From contig CAMDMZ010000011.1 in NCBI GenBank assembly GCA_945902805.1, forward strand, positions 46,266-110,265: DNA of 64,000 nt. Reading direction: 5' to 3'. How positions within the stretch are numbered: the stretch's first letter is position 1; each line of letters starts with the position of its first letter. Positions 52,416 to 60,510 of the stretch are shown here, in pieces. The stretch comes from Propionivibrio dicarboxylicus (GTDB lineage: Bacteria; Pseudomonadota; Gammaproteobacteria; Burkholderiales; Rhodocyclaceae). Made by a program: the position numbers and the translations under genes. The notes under the pieces are model-generated. The model searched no databases and was not told where the DNA came from. It saw only the letters and a list, made by a program, of their open reading frames with translations.

Positions 52416-52991
52416 TCAACTCAACTCAGCGTGACGCGGACAGGTCACGAGATGATCGTTGACCATTCCCATCGATTGCATCTTGGCGTAGCAGATGGTG
52501 GGGCCGACGAATTTGAAACCGCGTCGCAAAAGTTCCTTCGACATCGCCTGTGAGGCCGGCGTCGCCGCCGGGACTTCGGACATCGCGCGGAACTGGTTGA
52601 TCACCGGTTGGCCATCGACAAAACTCCATAGCAAGTCGTCGAACGTCGTCCCCGTATCGTATAAGGCGAGCAAGGCCCGGGCGTTGGTGATAACGGATGC
52701 GATCTTCAGCCGGTTGCGCACGATGCCGGCGTCGGCGAGCAGGCGGACAACATCGGCTTCGCCATAACGGGCGATCTTTTCCGGGTCGAAATCGTCAAAT
52801 GCGCGGCGGTAGTTCTCGCGCTTACGCAGGATGGTGATCCAGGATAATCCGGCCTGGGCGCCTTCAAGAATCAGGAATTCGAACAGGCGTCGATCGTCAT
52901 GGCAGGGGACGCCCCATTCCTCGTCGTGGTAGGCAACGTAGAGCGGGTCGGTGCCGCACCAGGGGCAATTGTCTGAATTCTGTTTAAGCAC
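52416..52991 (-). CDS. tag: DNA-3-methyladenine glycosylase I
   Basis: 191 residues. It excises alkylated 3-methyladenine. Family motifs: CPWCGTDPLYVAYHDEEWG at the N-terminus, LEGAQAGLSWITILRKRE, and the C-terminal zinc-site residues in CYAKMQSMGMVNDHLVTCPRH. Complete. Confidence 0.95.
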   Translation of the reverse strand: MLKQNSDNCPWCGTDPLYVAYHDEEWGVPCHDDRRLFEFLILEGAQAGLSWITILRKRENYRRAFDDFDPEKIARYGEADVVRLLADAGIVRNRLKIASVITNARALLALYDTGTTFDDLLWSFVDGQPVINQFRAMSEVPAATPASQAMSKELLRRGFKFVGPTICYAKMQSMGMVNDHLVTCPRHAELS

Positions 52992-53011
52992 TTTCCCGTC
53001 AATATCAACTT

Positions 53012-54067
53012 TTACTCGACGACCAGACTACCGCGCGAATCGGGCGCCGTAATTTCACCAATTTCAGCGGCTGTATCGAATCCATGGCGGTGAAAGATGT
53101 CGATGACGGCAGTCATGGTTTCCGGCGTACAACTGACCAACAGGCCGCCGCTGGTTTGCGGATCGGTCAGTAGTGCGTGATCGACCGGTGAAAAGCCGGC
53201 AGGCAAGGCGATTTCTTGTCCATAGCCGGCCCAATTGCGTCCTGAGGCACCGGTGATGTGGCCGGCTTCAGCCAGGGCGCGGACCTCCGGCAACAGCGGT
53301 ACTTTGGCCCAGTCGATGTGCACCGTGGCCGCAGCACCATGGGCGATTTCGAGCGCATGGCCGGCGAGGCCAAAGCCGGTGACGTCGGTCAAGGCGTGAA
53401 CGCCATCCAGTGCGGCAAGTTCGGGGCCGGGCGAATTCAGTTTTGTCGTGGAGGCGATCATTTGCGCATAGCCCGCTGTGCTGAGGGCGTCCTTTTTCAA
53501 GGCGGCGGACATGACGCCGACGCCGAGCGGCTTGCCCAGAATCAAGCGGTCACCGACGCGGGCATCGGAATTGCGTTTGACCTGTTGCGGATGCACGAGA
53601 CCGAGCGCGACGAGACCATAGATCGGTTCCACCGAATCGATGGTGTGACCACCAGCAATCGGAATTCCGGCCGCACGGCAGACGGCGGCACCACCCTCAA
53701 GAATGCGGGCGATCGTTTCGCCAGAGAGCACCTTGATCGGCATGGCGACCAGCGCCAGGGCCATGATCGGCGTGCCGCCCATGGCATAGACGTCGGAAAT
53801 GGCGTTGGTCGCCGCGATACGTCCGAAGTCGAACGGATCATCGACGATGGGCATGAAAAAATCGGTAGTGGCGATCAGCGCCTGCTCGTCGTTGAGCTTG
53901 TAGACGGCGGCGTCATCGGCGGTTTCGATGCCGACCAGCAGTTCGGGCGGAACGGGCAGGGCGGCGGTGCCTTTGAGCATTTCCGAAAGTACGCCGGGCG
54001 CGATCTTGCAGCCACAGCCGCCGCCGTGCGAAAGGGAAGTGAGCCGCGGTTGCGGCGATGCACTCAT
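53012..54067 (-). CDS. selD: Selenophosphate synthetase
   Basis: 351 residues from ATG 54067, overlapping the ferredoxin gene by 4 nt. It makes selenophosphate from selenide and ATP. The active-site loop is GGGCGCKI, with Cys at the catalytic position (some bacteria have Sec). Other marks: TTDFFMPIVDDPFDFGRIAA, GGHTIDSVEP, TDVTGFGLAGHA. Indicates selenium use by this organism, although selA/selB are not in the window. Confidence 0.94.
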   Translation of the reverse strand: MSASPQPRLTSLSHGGGCGCKIAPGVLSEMLKGTAALPVPPELLVGIETADDAAVYKLNDEQALIATTDFFMPIVDDPFDFGRIAATNAISDVYAMGGTPIMALALVAMPIKVLSGETIARILEGGAAVCRAAGIPIAGGHTIDSVEPIYGLVALGLVHPQQVKRNSDARVGDRLILGKPLGVGVMSAALKKDALSTAGYAQMIASTTKLNSPGPELAALDGVHALTDVTGFGLAGHALEIAHGAAATVHIDWAKVPLLPEVRALAEAGHITGASGRNWAGYGQEIALPAGFSPVDHALLTDPQTSGGLLVSCTPETMTAVIDIFHRHGFDTAAEIGEITAPDSRGSLVVE

Positions 54068-54381
54068 TGACGTTCCGGAATTCGAAGCACCAGGCCGTCG
54101 AGTGCGTCGGTCATGATGATCTGGCAAGTCAGGCGGCTGGCTTTCTTGTTGCGCTCGGCAGCGGTTCCCTGAAGCATGGTTTCCTCGTCCTCGGCGATTG
54201 CCGGCAACTGATGGGCGCTTTCGACATAGACATGGCAGGTGGCGCAGGAACAGAAGCCGCCGCAGGCGCCGTCGATACCGGGGACGCTATTGAAGGTGGC
54301 GACTTGCATGATGTTGTCGCCAATCTCGGCATCGATCGTCTGGCGACTGCCGTCCTTGAGGATGAAGGTGATAGTAGGCAC
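54064..54381 (-). CDS. Adrenodoxin-type [2Fe-2S] ferredoxin
   Basis: 105 residues with the adrenodoxin-like pattern C-GGFC-SCATC and a distant Cys in RLTCQIIM. It resembles Isc-type Fdx, but no isc genes are near. Its stop overlaps the selD start, an uncommon pairing. A redox partner for selenium metabolism is possible but inferred only from position. Confidence 0.85.
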   Translation of the reverse strand: MPTITFILKDGSRQTIDAEIGDNIMQVATFNSVPGIDGACGGFCSCATCHVYVESAHQLPAIAEDEETMLQGTAAERNKKASRLTCQIIMTDALDGLVLRIPERQ

Positions 54382-54438
54382 GGGAATGGTAGTGAGTTGA
54401 ATTGAAGAGGTCCGGATTCTAGCGGGTGTTACTCCGAA

Positions 54439-55119
54439 TCAGGCGGGGTATCCCGCAGCGGTTTCTGGCCAGGGAATGACGTAGAACAGGACGGCAAAAA
54501 AGTGACAGGCGCTGCCGGCCAGCACAAACCCATGCCAGATGGCGTGGTTGTAGGGCAGGCTGCGCCATTTATAGAAAACCACGCCCAGGGTGTAGGCCAA
54601 TCCACCGGCGACAAGGAGGATCAAGCCACCACGGCCCAGATTGTCGATCAGCGGTTGGATGGCGGCAATCACGGCCCAGCCCATGGCGATGTAGGTGGCG
54701 ACCACCAAGCCGTGGTAGCGGCCCTTGAGCGCCAGACGCAACACAATGCCGAACACCGCCAGGCTCCAGATTGCAGCAAGAATGCTCCAGCCCAGCGTTC
54801 CAGCCAGGCTGATCAACATGAAAGGTGTGTAGGTGCCAGCGATGAGCAGGAAAATTGCGGAGTGGTCGAGGGCGCGCAGGGTATGGCGAATCCGCTCAAT
54901 CGGGATGCTGTGATACAGAGTTGATGTGGTGTAGCAAAGAATCAAGGTGGCGCCGAAAATGGCGCTGGCCACCACATGTTCGGCGTGACCGTTGCGCGCA
55001 GCAAAGGCCGACAGTACGGCGAGCCCAGCGATGGAAAGGATGATGCCGATGCCGTGAGTGAGGCTATTGGCAACTTCTTCGCCAAAACTGTAGTGAGGCG
55101 GGGCGGCGACGGGGTTCAT
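54439..55119 (-). CDS. Haemolysin III / YqfA-family (PAQR) membrane protein
   Basis: 226 residues with seven TM helices. Family pattern: SFGEEVANSLTHGIGIILS, STLYHSIP near helix 3, DHSAIFLLIAGTYTPFML and a final AIWHGFVLAGSACHFFAV. Conserved Ser, Asp and His residues of the PAQR metal site are present. Despite the name, haemolysis is not the established role; lipid-related hydrolase activity is suspected for the superfamily. Confidence 0.9.
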   Translation of the reverse strand: MNPVAAPPHYSFGEEVANSLTHGIGIILSIAGLAVLSAFAARNGHAEHVVASAIFGATLILCYTTSTLYHSIPIERIRHTLRALDHSAIFLLIAGTYTPFMLISLAGTLGWSILAAIWSLAVFGIVLRLALKGRYHGLVVATYIAMGWAVIAAIQPLIDNLGRGGLILLVAGGLAYTLGVVFYKWRSLPYNHAIWHGFVLAGSACHFFAVLFYVIPWPETAAGYPA

Positions 55120-55159
55120 GGGCTTGGCCCTCCACTATAAAATGGTGTTTGAACGAAAC

Positions 55160-55211
55160 AAAAGGGGTCTCGAATCGGGACTCGCATCGAGTCTTGCATC
55201 TTCCCCTTTTT
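55160..55211. promoter_or_regulatory. Two-level inverted repeat between the haemolysin III and pirin genes
   Basis: Outer arms AAAAGGGG and CCCCTTTT enclose an inner hairpin ACTCG-cat-CGAGT; a T-run follows on the plus strand. It lies between divergent genes, so its task is unclear: terminator-like shape, but upstream of both starts. Confidence 0.4.
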
Positions 55212-55254
55212 GGGCGTCGATGGGTAGACCCTTGGCTCTAGCGATCTGTATCTG

Positions 55255-55276
55255 TTTGTGACCATTTTGTGACCAT
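55255..55276. promoter_or_regulatory. Two head-to-tail 11-bp repeats upstream of the pirin gene
   Basis: TTTGTGACCAT occurs twice without gap, exactly one helical turn apart, 27 bp before the pirin start codon. This looks like a tandem binding site for a regulator. Confidence 0.45.
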
Positions 55277-55302
55277 TACCACATTAGCCTCCGGAGATCA
55301 TT

Positions 55303-56178
55303 ATGCAAGAAGTGACAGCAGTGGCTGCGCAGGCCGTTCATCAAACGCGCGGAATCGAACGCATCGTCAGCGGCAGGAATACCAGCGATGGCGACGGCGT
55401 GCGCCTGACGCGCATCCTGACTCAGGAATTGCAGCAACGGCTCGATCCATTTTTGATGCTGGACCTTTTCGGTAGCGATAACCCGGACGACTATATCGGC
55501 GGTTTTCCCGATCATCCGCATCGTGGTTTCGAGACCATAACCTTCATGCTCGAAGGCCGCATGAGTCACCGCGACAGTGCCGGCCATGAGGGCTTGCTGG
55601 AAAACGGTGGCGTGCAATGGATGACGGCCGGGCGCGGCGTGATTCATTCCGAATTGCCGGAGCAGGAAGATGGCCGGATGGAAGGGTTCCAACTTTGGCT
55701 CAATCTGCCGGCGGCAGAGAAAATGTGCGCACCCTGGTACCGGGATTTTTCGGCCGAGGAGTTACCGCGTTTTGTGACTGCGGCCGGCGTTACGGTGACG
55801 GTGATTGCGGGGACCAGCCATGGGGTCGCCGGTGCGGTGCAGCGTGCGGCAACGGCGCCGTTGTATCTCGACATTGCCTTGCCGGCGGGTGCCAGTTTCA
55901 GTCAGTCCATCCCCGTTGGGCATAACGCCTTCATTGTGGTCTATCGCGGAAAAGTCGGTGCTGGCGGGACGGCGGTTGGCGAACGACAAATGGCGATTAT
56001 GGACAACGATGCATCGCACGATGGTGTGCAGCTAGCGTCGGAGCACGGTGCGCGGCTAATCCTGGTTGCCGGCCAGCCGCTTAACGAGACGATTGTTCAA
56101 TACGGTCCGTTTGTGATGAATACCGAGGCCGAAATTCATCAGGCGATCGCCGATTATCGGGCGGGACGTTTGGCGTGA
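55303..56178 (+). CDS. Pirin-family cupin protein
   Basis: 291 residues, bicupin. The metal-site motif of the first cupin is visible: FPDHPHRGFETITFMLEG with the later HRDSAGHEG and GVIHSELPE. Some pirins are quercetin 2,3-dioxygenases, others are redox-sensing regulators; substrate unknown. The C-terminal cupin contains dispersed-repeat copy 9, read as [10 protein letters not shown], in a loop between strands. The start at 55303 follows CCGGAGATC. Confidence 0.9.
   Translation: MQEVTAVAAQAVHQTRGIERIVSGRNTSDGDGVRLTRILTQELQQRLDPFLMLDLFGSDNPDDYIGGFPDHPHRGFETITFMLEGRMSHRDSAGHEGLLENGGVQWMTAGRGVIHSELPEQEDGRMEGFQLWLNLPAAEKMCAPWYRDFSAEELPRFVTAAGVTVTVIAGTSHGVAGAVQRAATAPLYLDIALPAGASFSQSIPVGHNAFIVVYRGKVGAGGTAVGERQMAIMDNDASHDGVQLASEHGARLILVAGQPLNETIVQYGPFVMNTEAEIHQAIADYRAGRLA
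55950..55974 (+). repeat. Dispersed 25-bp repeat, copy 9 (inside the pirin gene)
   Basis: Head AAAAGTCGGTGCTGG, middle CGGG, tail ACGGCG, an exact match to the commonest form. The gene reads it as KVGAGGTA. Confidence 0.9.
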
Positions 56179-56261
56179 GAGGGATACCGTTGTGACGAAG
56201 CGTGCCCGAAACCGGCATTCTTGGCTTATCCTGATCCGAGTTGTAATTTGAGGGCAAATCC

Positions 56262-57653
56262 ATGCGCGGCACCCTAAAGATTCCCATTCACGAGCTTTTT
56301 GTTATCGCCCTGATCCTGAAGATCGGATTTTCGGCGGTGGGCTGGGCTATCGACGACCCGTGGTTCTTCGGCTTTACGTTGCCATTGTTAGTGATGATGG
56401 GCTACATCGCCGTGGGCATTCGACGTCGGCAACGCGAAGTATCGGACGAGAAGTTCGCGGACTCTTGCTATTACCTCGGCTTTATTTTCACCATCACGTC
56501 GATCATCTTTTGTCTGTTCGATCTGCCCAACATTGGCGCCCACATGGCGTTGATCGCGATACGTTTTGGTGCCGCCATGATCAGCACGGTGCTTGGTCTG
56601 GGCGTGCGGGTGTATCTGGTCAGCTTCCAGGCGGATTTCGATGATGCCGTGCGCTCAGCAGAAGAGCGACTGATCGAGGCCTATGAGCAATTGCATGTAC
56701 GGGCCATTGATTCGTACGACAAACTGGCCGAGTTCGAGACCAAGGTCGATGCGGCCGCAGTGGCCTCATTAGCCAAGGTGGAGGCCGGGGTTGCCCAGAT
56801 GACGCAGGTTTACAGCGAAACGATGACGGGCTTTTTTACCGAGGCGACCGAGCGCAACCATGCCGTGTTCCAGGCCTCATTGATCGAAGTGCGACAGGCC
56901 AGCTTGAATCTGGCCAAGTCGGCCGATCTTTACTCCGGGGCGATGCAGACCAGCCTGACAAATCTGGAAAACAAGATCGCCGAGTTTGGGGCGGCGGTGA
57001 GCAACCAGTTGGCACAGACACGGTTCCCCGACGATTACTTTGCTGAACGCCTAGCGAGTCCACTCGCCACGCTGGGTAACAGTACTGTGGCTATTGCCAG
57101 CCAAGTAGAACTCGCCGCTGGTAGCGTCGGCCAGGCCACCAACGCCATGTGTGCCAGCCTGGCAACGCTGCAAGCGCGCTCAACCGATATGGAAGGGGCG
57201 GTCGATCGCGTTGCCACACTGACGGCGAACCAGAACGCGCTCCTGACCGGCGCCCAAGCGCAGGTGGATATTCTGACGGGTCTGGTGAATACGGTGCGTG
57301 CGGCGCAAGAAGGCATGAGCGGATTGAGCACGCAGATTGCGGCCCAGGCAGGCGCACTTGTGCAGAACGCCAATGTGGCTGCGACGCAGACCGCCACCAT
57401 GAGCACTATCGCCACCAGCTTGCAGCAACTCGAGAAAGCGCTTCGTTCTCGTCCGCACGACGAAGACTTGGCCCAAAAACTGGCGCTGACTCAGCAAGAA
57501 TCGGCCACCATCAATCAGGGCGTGTCGCATCTGTCGGCTCAACTCTCTGGTCTGACGCAGGATTTGCACGCTTTCGTGCGTGAGACGGCGGCGCTGACCC
57601 AGCGTTTGGGGGCGATGAAAACCGGTGCCCAGCCGGGCGAGACAATTCGTTAA
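56262..57653 (+). CDS. MotA/ExbB-like membrane protein with a long coiled-coil tail (ZorA-like architecture)
   Basis: 463 residues. Four hydrophobic helices lie in the first 130 residues: about 8-28, 34-52, 70-90 and 96-122. The third and fourth (DSCYYLGFIFTITSIIFCL; AIRFGAAMISTVLGLGVRV) carry the A..xT.LG.G pattern of the MotA/TolQ/ExbB proton-channel family. The remaining about 330 residues are predicted helical, rich in Ala, Gln, Thr and Leu and free of Pro, so a long cytoplasmic coiled coil is likely. The same build is seen in Zorya ZorA. The next gene encodes a single-pass protein like a MotB partner. Function is inferred, not shown. Confidence 0.6.
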   Translation: MRGTLKIPIHELFVIALILKIGFSAVGWAIDDPWFFGFTLPLLVMMGYIAVGIRRRQREVSDEKFADSCYYLGFIFTITSIIFCLFDLPNIGAHMALIAIRFGAAMISTVLGLGVRVYLVSFQADFDDAVRSAEERLIEAYEQLHVRAIDSYDKLAEFETKVDAAAVASLAKVEAGVAQMTQVYSETMTGFFTEATERNHAVFQASLIEVRQASLNLAKSADLYSGAMQTSLTNLENKIAEFGAAVSNQLAQTRFPDDYFAERLASPLATLGNSTVAIASQVELAAGSVGQATNAMCASLATLQARSTDMEGAVDRVATLTANQNALLTGAQAQVDILTGLVNTVRAAQEGMSGLSTQIAAQAGALVQNANVAATQTATMSTIATSLQQLEKALRSRPHDEDLAQKLALTQQESATINQGVSHLSAQLSGLTQDLHAFVRETAALTQRLGAMKTGAQPGETIR

Positions 57654-57662
57654 GGTGTAATC

Positions 57663-58460
57663 GTGTCGAACTCGCGTGACCAGGTGTTTCAGCTCTCCTT
57701 GATGGAGATTGCGTTTACGCTCGTTTTCATCCTACTGATATTGACCGGTTGGGTGCAGTACGAAGCGGAAAAACGTCAAGTGGCACTCGAAACGAGAGTG
57801 AAGACAGAAACCGAAGCGGCCAACAAAGCCAAGGCGCTGGCGGAGCAGGCCCAGAAGGCTCTGATCGATTTGCCAGCCAAGTCCGAGATCGAGATCGCGC
57901 TGGCCTTGAAAAAACAGATCGAATTGCAACTGCGCGAGCAATTGGGGTTGAGCTATCCGCATGCTTATGAGGCGACGCTGGCCAAAGATCTGGTCGGTGC
58001 CATCAAGGAAGTGCAGGTATTGCGCCGTGCGGCTGAGGGTCATGCCGTGCTTACGGGAGAAAATTCTGATTTGCGTGGACAAGTGGCGTTCCTCAAAGGC
58101 AAGCTGGAGGCTCAAGGCGGCCGTGATTTCCCGCCGTGCTGGGCCGGTGAAGACACCGGACGAGTGGAGTATTTGCTTGCCATCGAGATTCTTCCCGAAG
58201 GCCTTAAAGTGTCTCCAGCGTGGCCAGCCAAGCGTAAGGAGATTGCCCTCGCGTTACCGGGCATCGAAAAACTGACAGTGGCGAAACCACATACGCTCAA
58301 GGAATTCAATGCCCTCATGCAGGGTATCGACAAACTGAGCAAAGAAAAGAATTGCCGGCACTACGTGACCATCAAGAACCAGGTCAATGACCTAGAGTTG
58401 TTTAACCGTTATCGCTACGGTATCGAAAACTACTTCTACAAATTTGAAGTACGTAGCTGA
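57663..58460 (+). CDS. Single-pass MotB-like partner with coiled coil and unknown C-terminal domain
   Basis: 265 residues. One TM helix near the N-terminus (SLMEIAFTLVFILLILTGW) has a Glu at the place where MotB/ExbD proteins carry their proton-binding Asp. A coiled coil follows (about 35-90, EKRQVALETRVKTETEAANK), then a linker and a C-terminal domain of about 125 residues (FPPCWAGEDTGRVEYLLAIE) that does not look like OmpA/MotB peptidoglycan binding. GTG start likely, 9 nt after the MotA-like gene. With it, it could form an ion-driven envelope complex. Confidence 0.6.
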   Translation: MSNSRDQVFQLSLMEIAFTLVFILLILTGWVQYEAEKRQVALETRVKTETEAANKAKALAEQAQKALIDLPAKSEIEIALALKKQIELQLREQLGLSYPHAYEATLAKDLVGAIKEVQVLRRAAEGHAVLTGENSDLRGQVAFLKGKLEAQGGRDFPPCWAGEDTGRVEYLLAIEILPEGLKVSPAWPAKRKEIALALPGIEKLTVAKPHTLKEFNALMQGIDKLSKEKNCRHYVTIKNQVNDLELFNRYRYGIENYFYKFEVRS

Positions 58461-58498
58461 CCGGTTGCGTCGCCCCCGAGCAAAGCAAGTACTCTGTA

Positions 58499-59164
58499 AT
58501 GTTGACTCTCCTGAAATATCTTCTTGCTGCGCTGGTCATCCTTGCCGGCGCTCTGGCCCTCGATGCGGCATACAACGAGTACAGCTCGCTGTTAAATCGA
58601 GTCGTCACCGCAGAAGAGCAATTGTCGACCTCCAGAGACGAGTTGCTGGGCTACTCGAAATATACCGATTACATCGTCAAGGGAAAGCAGTCGCTGGCGG
58701 GTGAGGCGAAACTTCTGACGGCGAAAATGACCGAGGAAGTGGTTTGGGTCGAGCACGTCGAAAAGAAGCTGATGTTTTTCAAGTCGTCCGGGGCACTGAT
58801 TCTGAATCTGTCGATCGAATATGCCTTTGGCTTTGACCTGTCCCCAAATCAATACGAGATTGTGGCAAGCCACTCCGGCCTCGAGATTCAGCTGGGGAAA
58901 CCGATTGCGCTGACGCGTGCATCGATCAGCTTGAAATCGTGGGACATCGTCAGTCAATCGCTGCTAGTCGATGAGAAGGCGGCTAGTCTTGATTTGCTGG
59001 CGCGATTGCAACCGGTGTTCGATGCCAAGGCCAGGACACTGGCCGATAGTGAGGCGGTTCGTGTCCTGTGTGAACGAAAACTGATCGACCACCTGAGTCA
59101 ATTTCTCGAAAAACAACCGGGGGTGAGATTCGTCCCCCGTATCAGCGTCAGCTACCGGAAGTAG
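58499..59164 (+). CDS. Membrane-anchored DUF4230-like protein, paralogue B
   Basis: 221 residues: TM helix at the N-terminus (LLAALVILAGALALDAAYN), coiled coil, then EEVVWVEHVEKKLMFFKS, LILNLSIEYAFGFDLS and SHSGLEIQLGKPI. It is a paralogue of the protein at 21911 with the motifs in the same order. It starts 38 nt after the MotB-like gene and is probably part of the same operon. The shared anchoring suggests it meets the stator-like pair at the membrane. No function known. Confidence 0.65.
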   Translation: MLTLLKYLLAALVILAGALALDAAYNEYSSLLNRVVTAEEQLSTSRDELLGYSKYTDYIVKGKQSLAGEAKLLTAKMTEEVVWVEHVEKKLMFFKSSGALILNLSIEYAFGFDLSPNQYEIVASHSGLEIQLGKPIALTRASISLKSWDIVSQSLLVDEKAASLDLLARLQPVFDAKARTLADSEAVRVLCERKLIDHLSQFLEKQPGVRFVPRISVSYRK

Positions 59165-59254
59165 TCCGCCGCCTATACCCATCCCGCAAGGGGGCATAAA
59201 TAAGGGGTGGCTACAGCATAAGAATATTCGAATATACGGAATCATTTATCGGGT

Positions 59255-59274
59255 ACATTAGTACCTGCTAATGT
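59255..59274. repeat. Inverted repeat upstream of the sulfur-globule-like genes
   Basis: ACATTAG-N6-CTAATGT, a perfect 7-bp dyad, 128 bp before the start at 59403; a 12-bp palindrome ATATTCGAATAT lies 30 bp further upstream. Both are in the 238-bp AT-rich gap (59165-59402) and may be promoter or operator elements. Confidence 0.4.
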
Positions 59275-59402
59275 TTATTCGACGGTCGGGGGGCACACAA
59301 GATTCGCGGTTTCGACTTTCGCTAAGCAGTTTGCAAAGATGGCCCGGTGCAACCAATCAGGTCAAACCATTTGACGACAGTTTCCACGATGAGGATATTG
59401 AA

Positions 59403-59807
59403 ATGAAAACCACAATCAAGATTCTGGCCGCTTCCGTGGCCCTCGTTTCCAGCAGCTTCGCCTTTGCTCAACAGCAGGCTCCGCAACAGCAGCAACCGCA
59501 ACAGCAGCAGTACAACGCTCCGCAAGGCCCTTACGGCTACGCGCCTAACTACTACGGCCCCGGCCCTGGCTACTATGGTAATCGTGGTTACAACGATGGC
59601 TACGGCTATGGCGACGGTTACGGTCGTGGCTATGGCTCAGGCCGTGGCTATGGCGCTGGTCGTGGCAATGGTCGCGCTAGCGGCAACTTCGGCTTCAACA
59701 TGGGCGGCAACATGGACGGCAATGGCTCCGGTTGGGGCGACAACCGCTACGACGGCGGCGGCTGGGGCAACGGCAGCAATCGTTACAACGGCTACAACGG
59801 CTGGTAA
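59403..59807 (+). CDS. Secreted Gly/Tyr/Asn-rich protein, sulfur-globule-protein-like
   Basis: 134 residues from ATG 59403 (GAGGATATTGAA ribosome site; an earlier in-frame start at 59271 has no signal peptide). Signal peptide ends SSFAFA. A Gln-rich segment (QQQAPQQQQPQQQQ) is followed by GY-rich repeats (GYGDGYGRGYGSGRGYGAG) and a C-terminal motif NMGGNMDGNGSGWGDNRYDG. Sulfur-globule envelope proteins of purple sulfur bacteria have this composition. A structural role around intracellular or periplasmic sulfur deposits is inferred; a glycine-rich surface protein is the alternative. Confidence 0.65.
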   Translation: MKTTIKILAASVALVSSSFAFAQQQAPQQQQPQQQQYNAPQGPYGYAPNYYGPGPGYYGNRGYNDGYGYGDGYGRGYGSGRGYGAGRGNGRASGNFGFNMGGNMDGNGSGWGDNRYDGGGWGNGSNRYNGYNGW

Positions 59808-59825
59808 ATTTTAGGAGATAGACAC

Positions 59826-60356
59826 ATGGAAAGCCAAACCATTGAAACACCCGAGACCGTGAGTACGGTAACCGAGAGCGCAGCAGTGGCTCCCAAGCAA
59901 TCCCGTATCGCGGCAATGCTGGCCACCGTTAAGGCAGCGCCCAAGTGGGTTCTCATGACTGTTCCGGCGCTTTTGGTTGCCGGTGGCGGATATGCGTATC
60001 TGCACGACGGTTCACCGTCCGGTGACTCTGTTGCTGGCGTCAATGGACAGCAAGTTGCGATGGTTGCTCCCGAAGGCCAGCCGCAGGGTTTTGTCCCTGT
60101 GGCCTACGATCAGGGCTATGGCCCGGCCAATTATGGTTCTGGCTATAACCAGTACGGACGTGGCGATGCCTATGGCAATGGTTATGGTCGTGGCTATGGT
60201 CATGGTCATGGTCACAGTAACGGTCGCGCGCGGGGCAACTTCAGCTTCAGCATGGGTGGCGATATGGATGGCTCCAGCAGTGTTTATGGTGACAACCGCT
60301 ACGACGGATACGGTGCCGGTAACAACCGTTGGTCGGGTAATCGCGGTTGGTGGTAA
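59826..60356 (+). CDS. Membrane-anchored sulfur-globule-like paralogue
   Basis: 176 residues. A soluble N-terminus of about 40 residues, a TM helix (WVLMTVPALLVAGGGYAYL), then GY-rich sequence with GHGHGHS and a C-terminal motif closely matching the preceding protein (NFSFSMGGDMDGSSS, GDNRYDGYG). The N-terminal anchor replaces the signal peptide of its neighbour. Ribosome site AGGAGA, 18 nt after the previous gene: a cotranscribed pair, one free and one anchored. Confidence 0.65.
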   Translation: MESQTIETPETVSTVTESAAVAPKQSRIAAMLATVKAAPKWVLMTVPALLVAGGGYAYLHDGSPSGDSVAGVNGQQVAMVAPEGQPQGFVPVAYDQGYGPANYGSGYNQYGRGDAYGNGYGRGYGHGHGHSNGRARGNFSFSMGGDMDGSSSVYGDNRYDGYGAGNNRWSGNRGWW

Positions 60357-60364
60357 TCAAAGAA

Positions 60365-60398
60365 GCGAATCGGAGGCTCTCGTTTGCCTCCGATTCGC
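60365..60398 (+). terminator. 13-bp hairpin after the sulfur-globule-like pair
   Basis: GCGAATCGGAGGC and GCCTCCGATTCGC pair perfectly around 8 nt, 8 nt after the stop. The following T-run is short (GATTTG), so termination may be partial. Confidence 0.65.
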
Positions 60399-60510
60399 CG
60401 ATTTGAAACAGGTGGATAGGGATTTAAGGGTTCTTGGGGATCGGCTGGGATGATCTTCACTGGGATTTTTTTGCTGTGAGACACAGCGCTACGCAGGAGA
60501 CAAGCGAATC

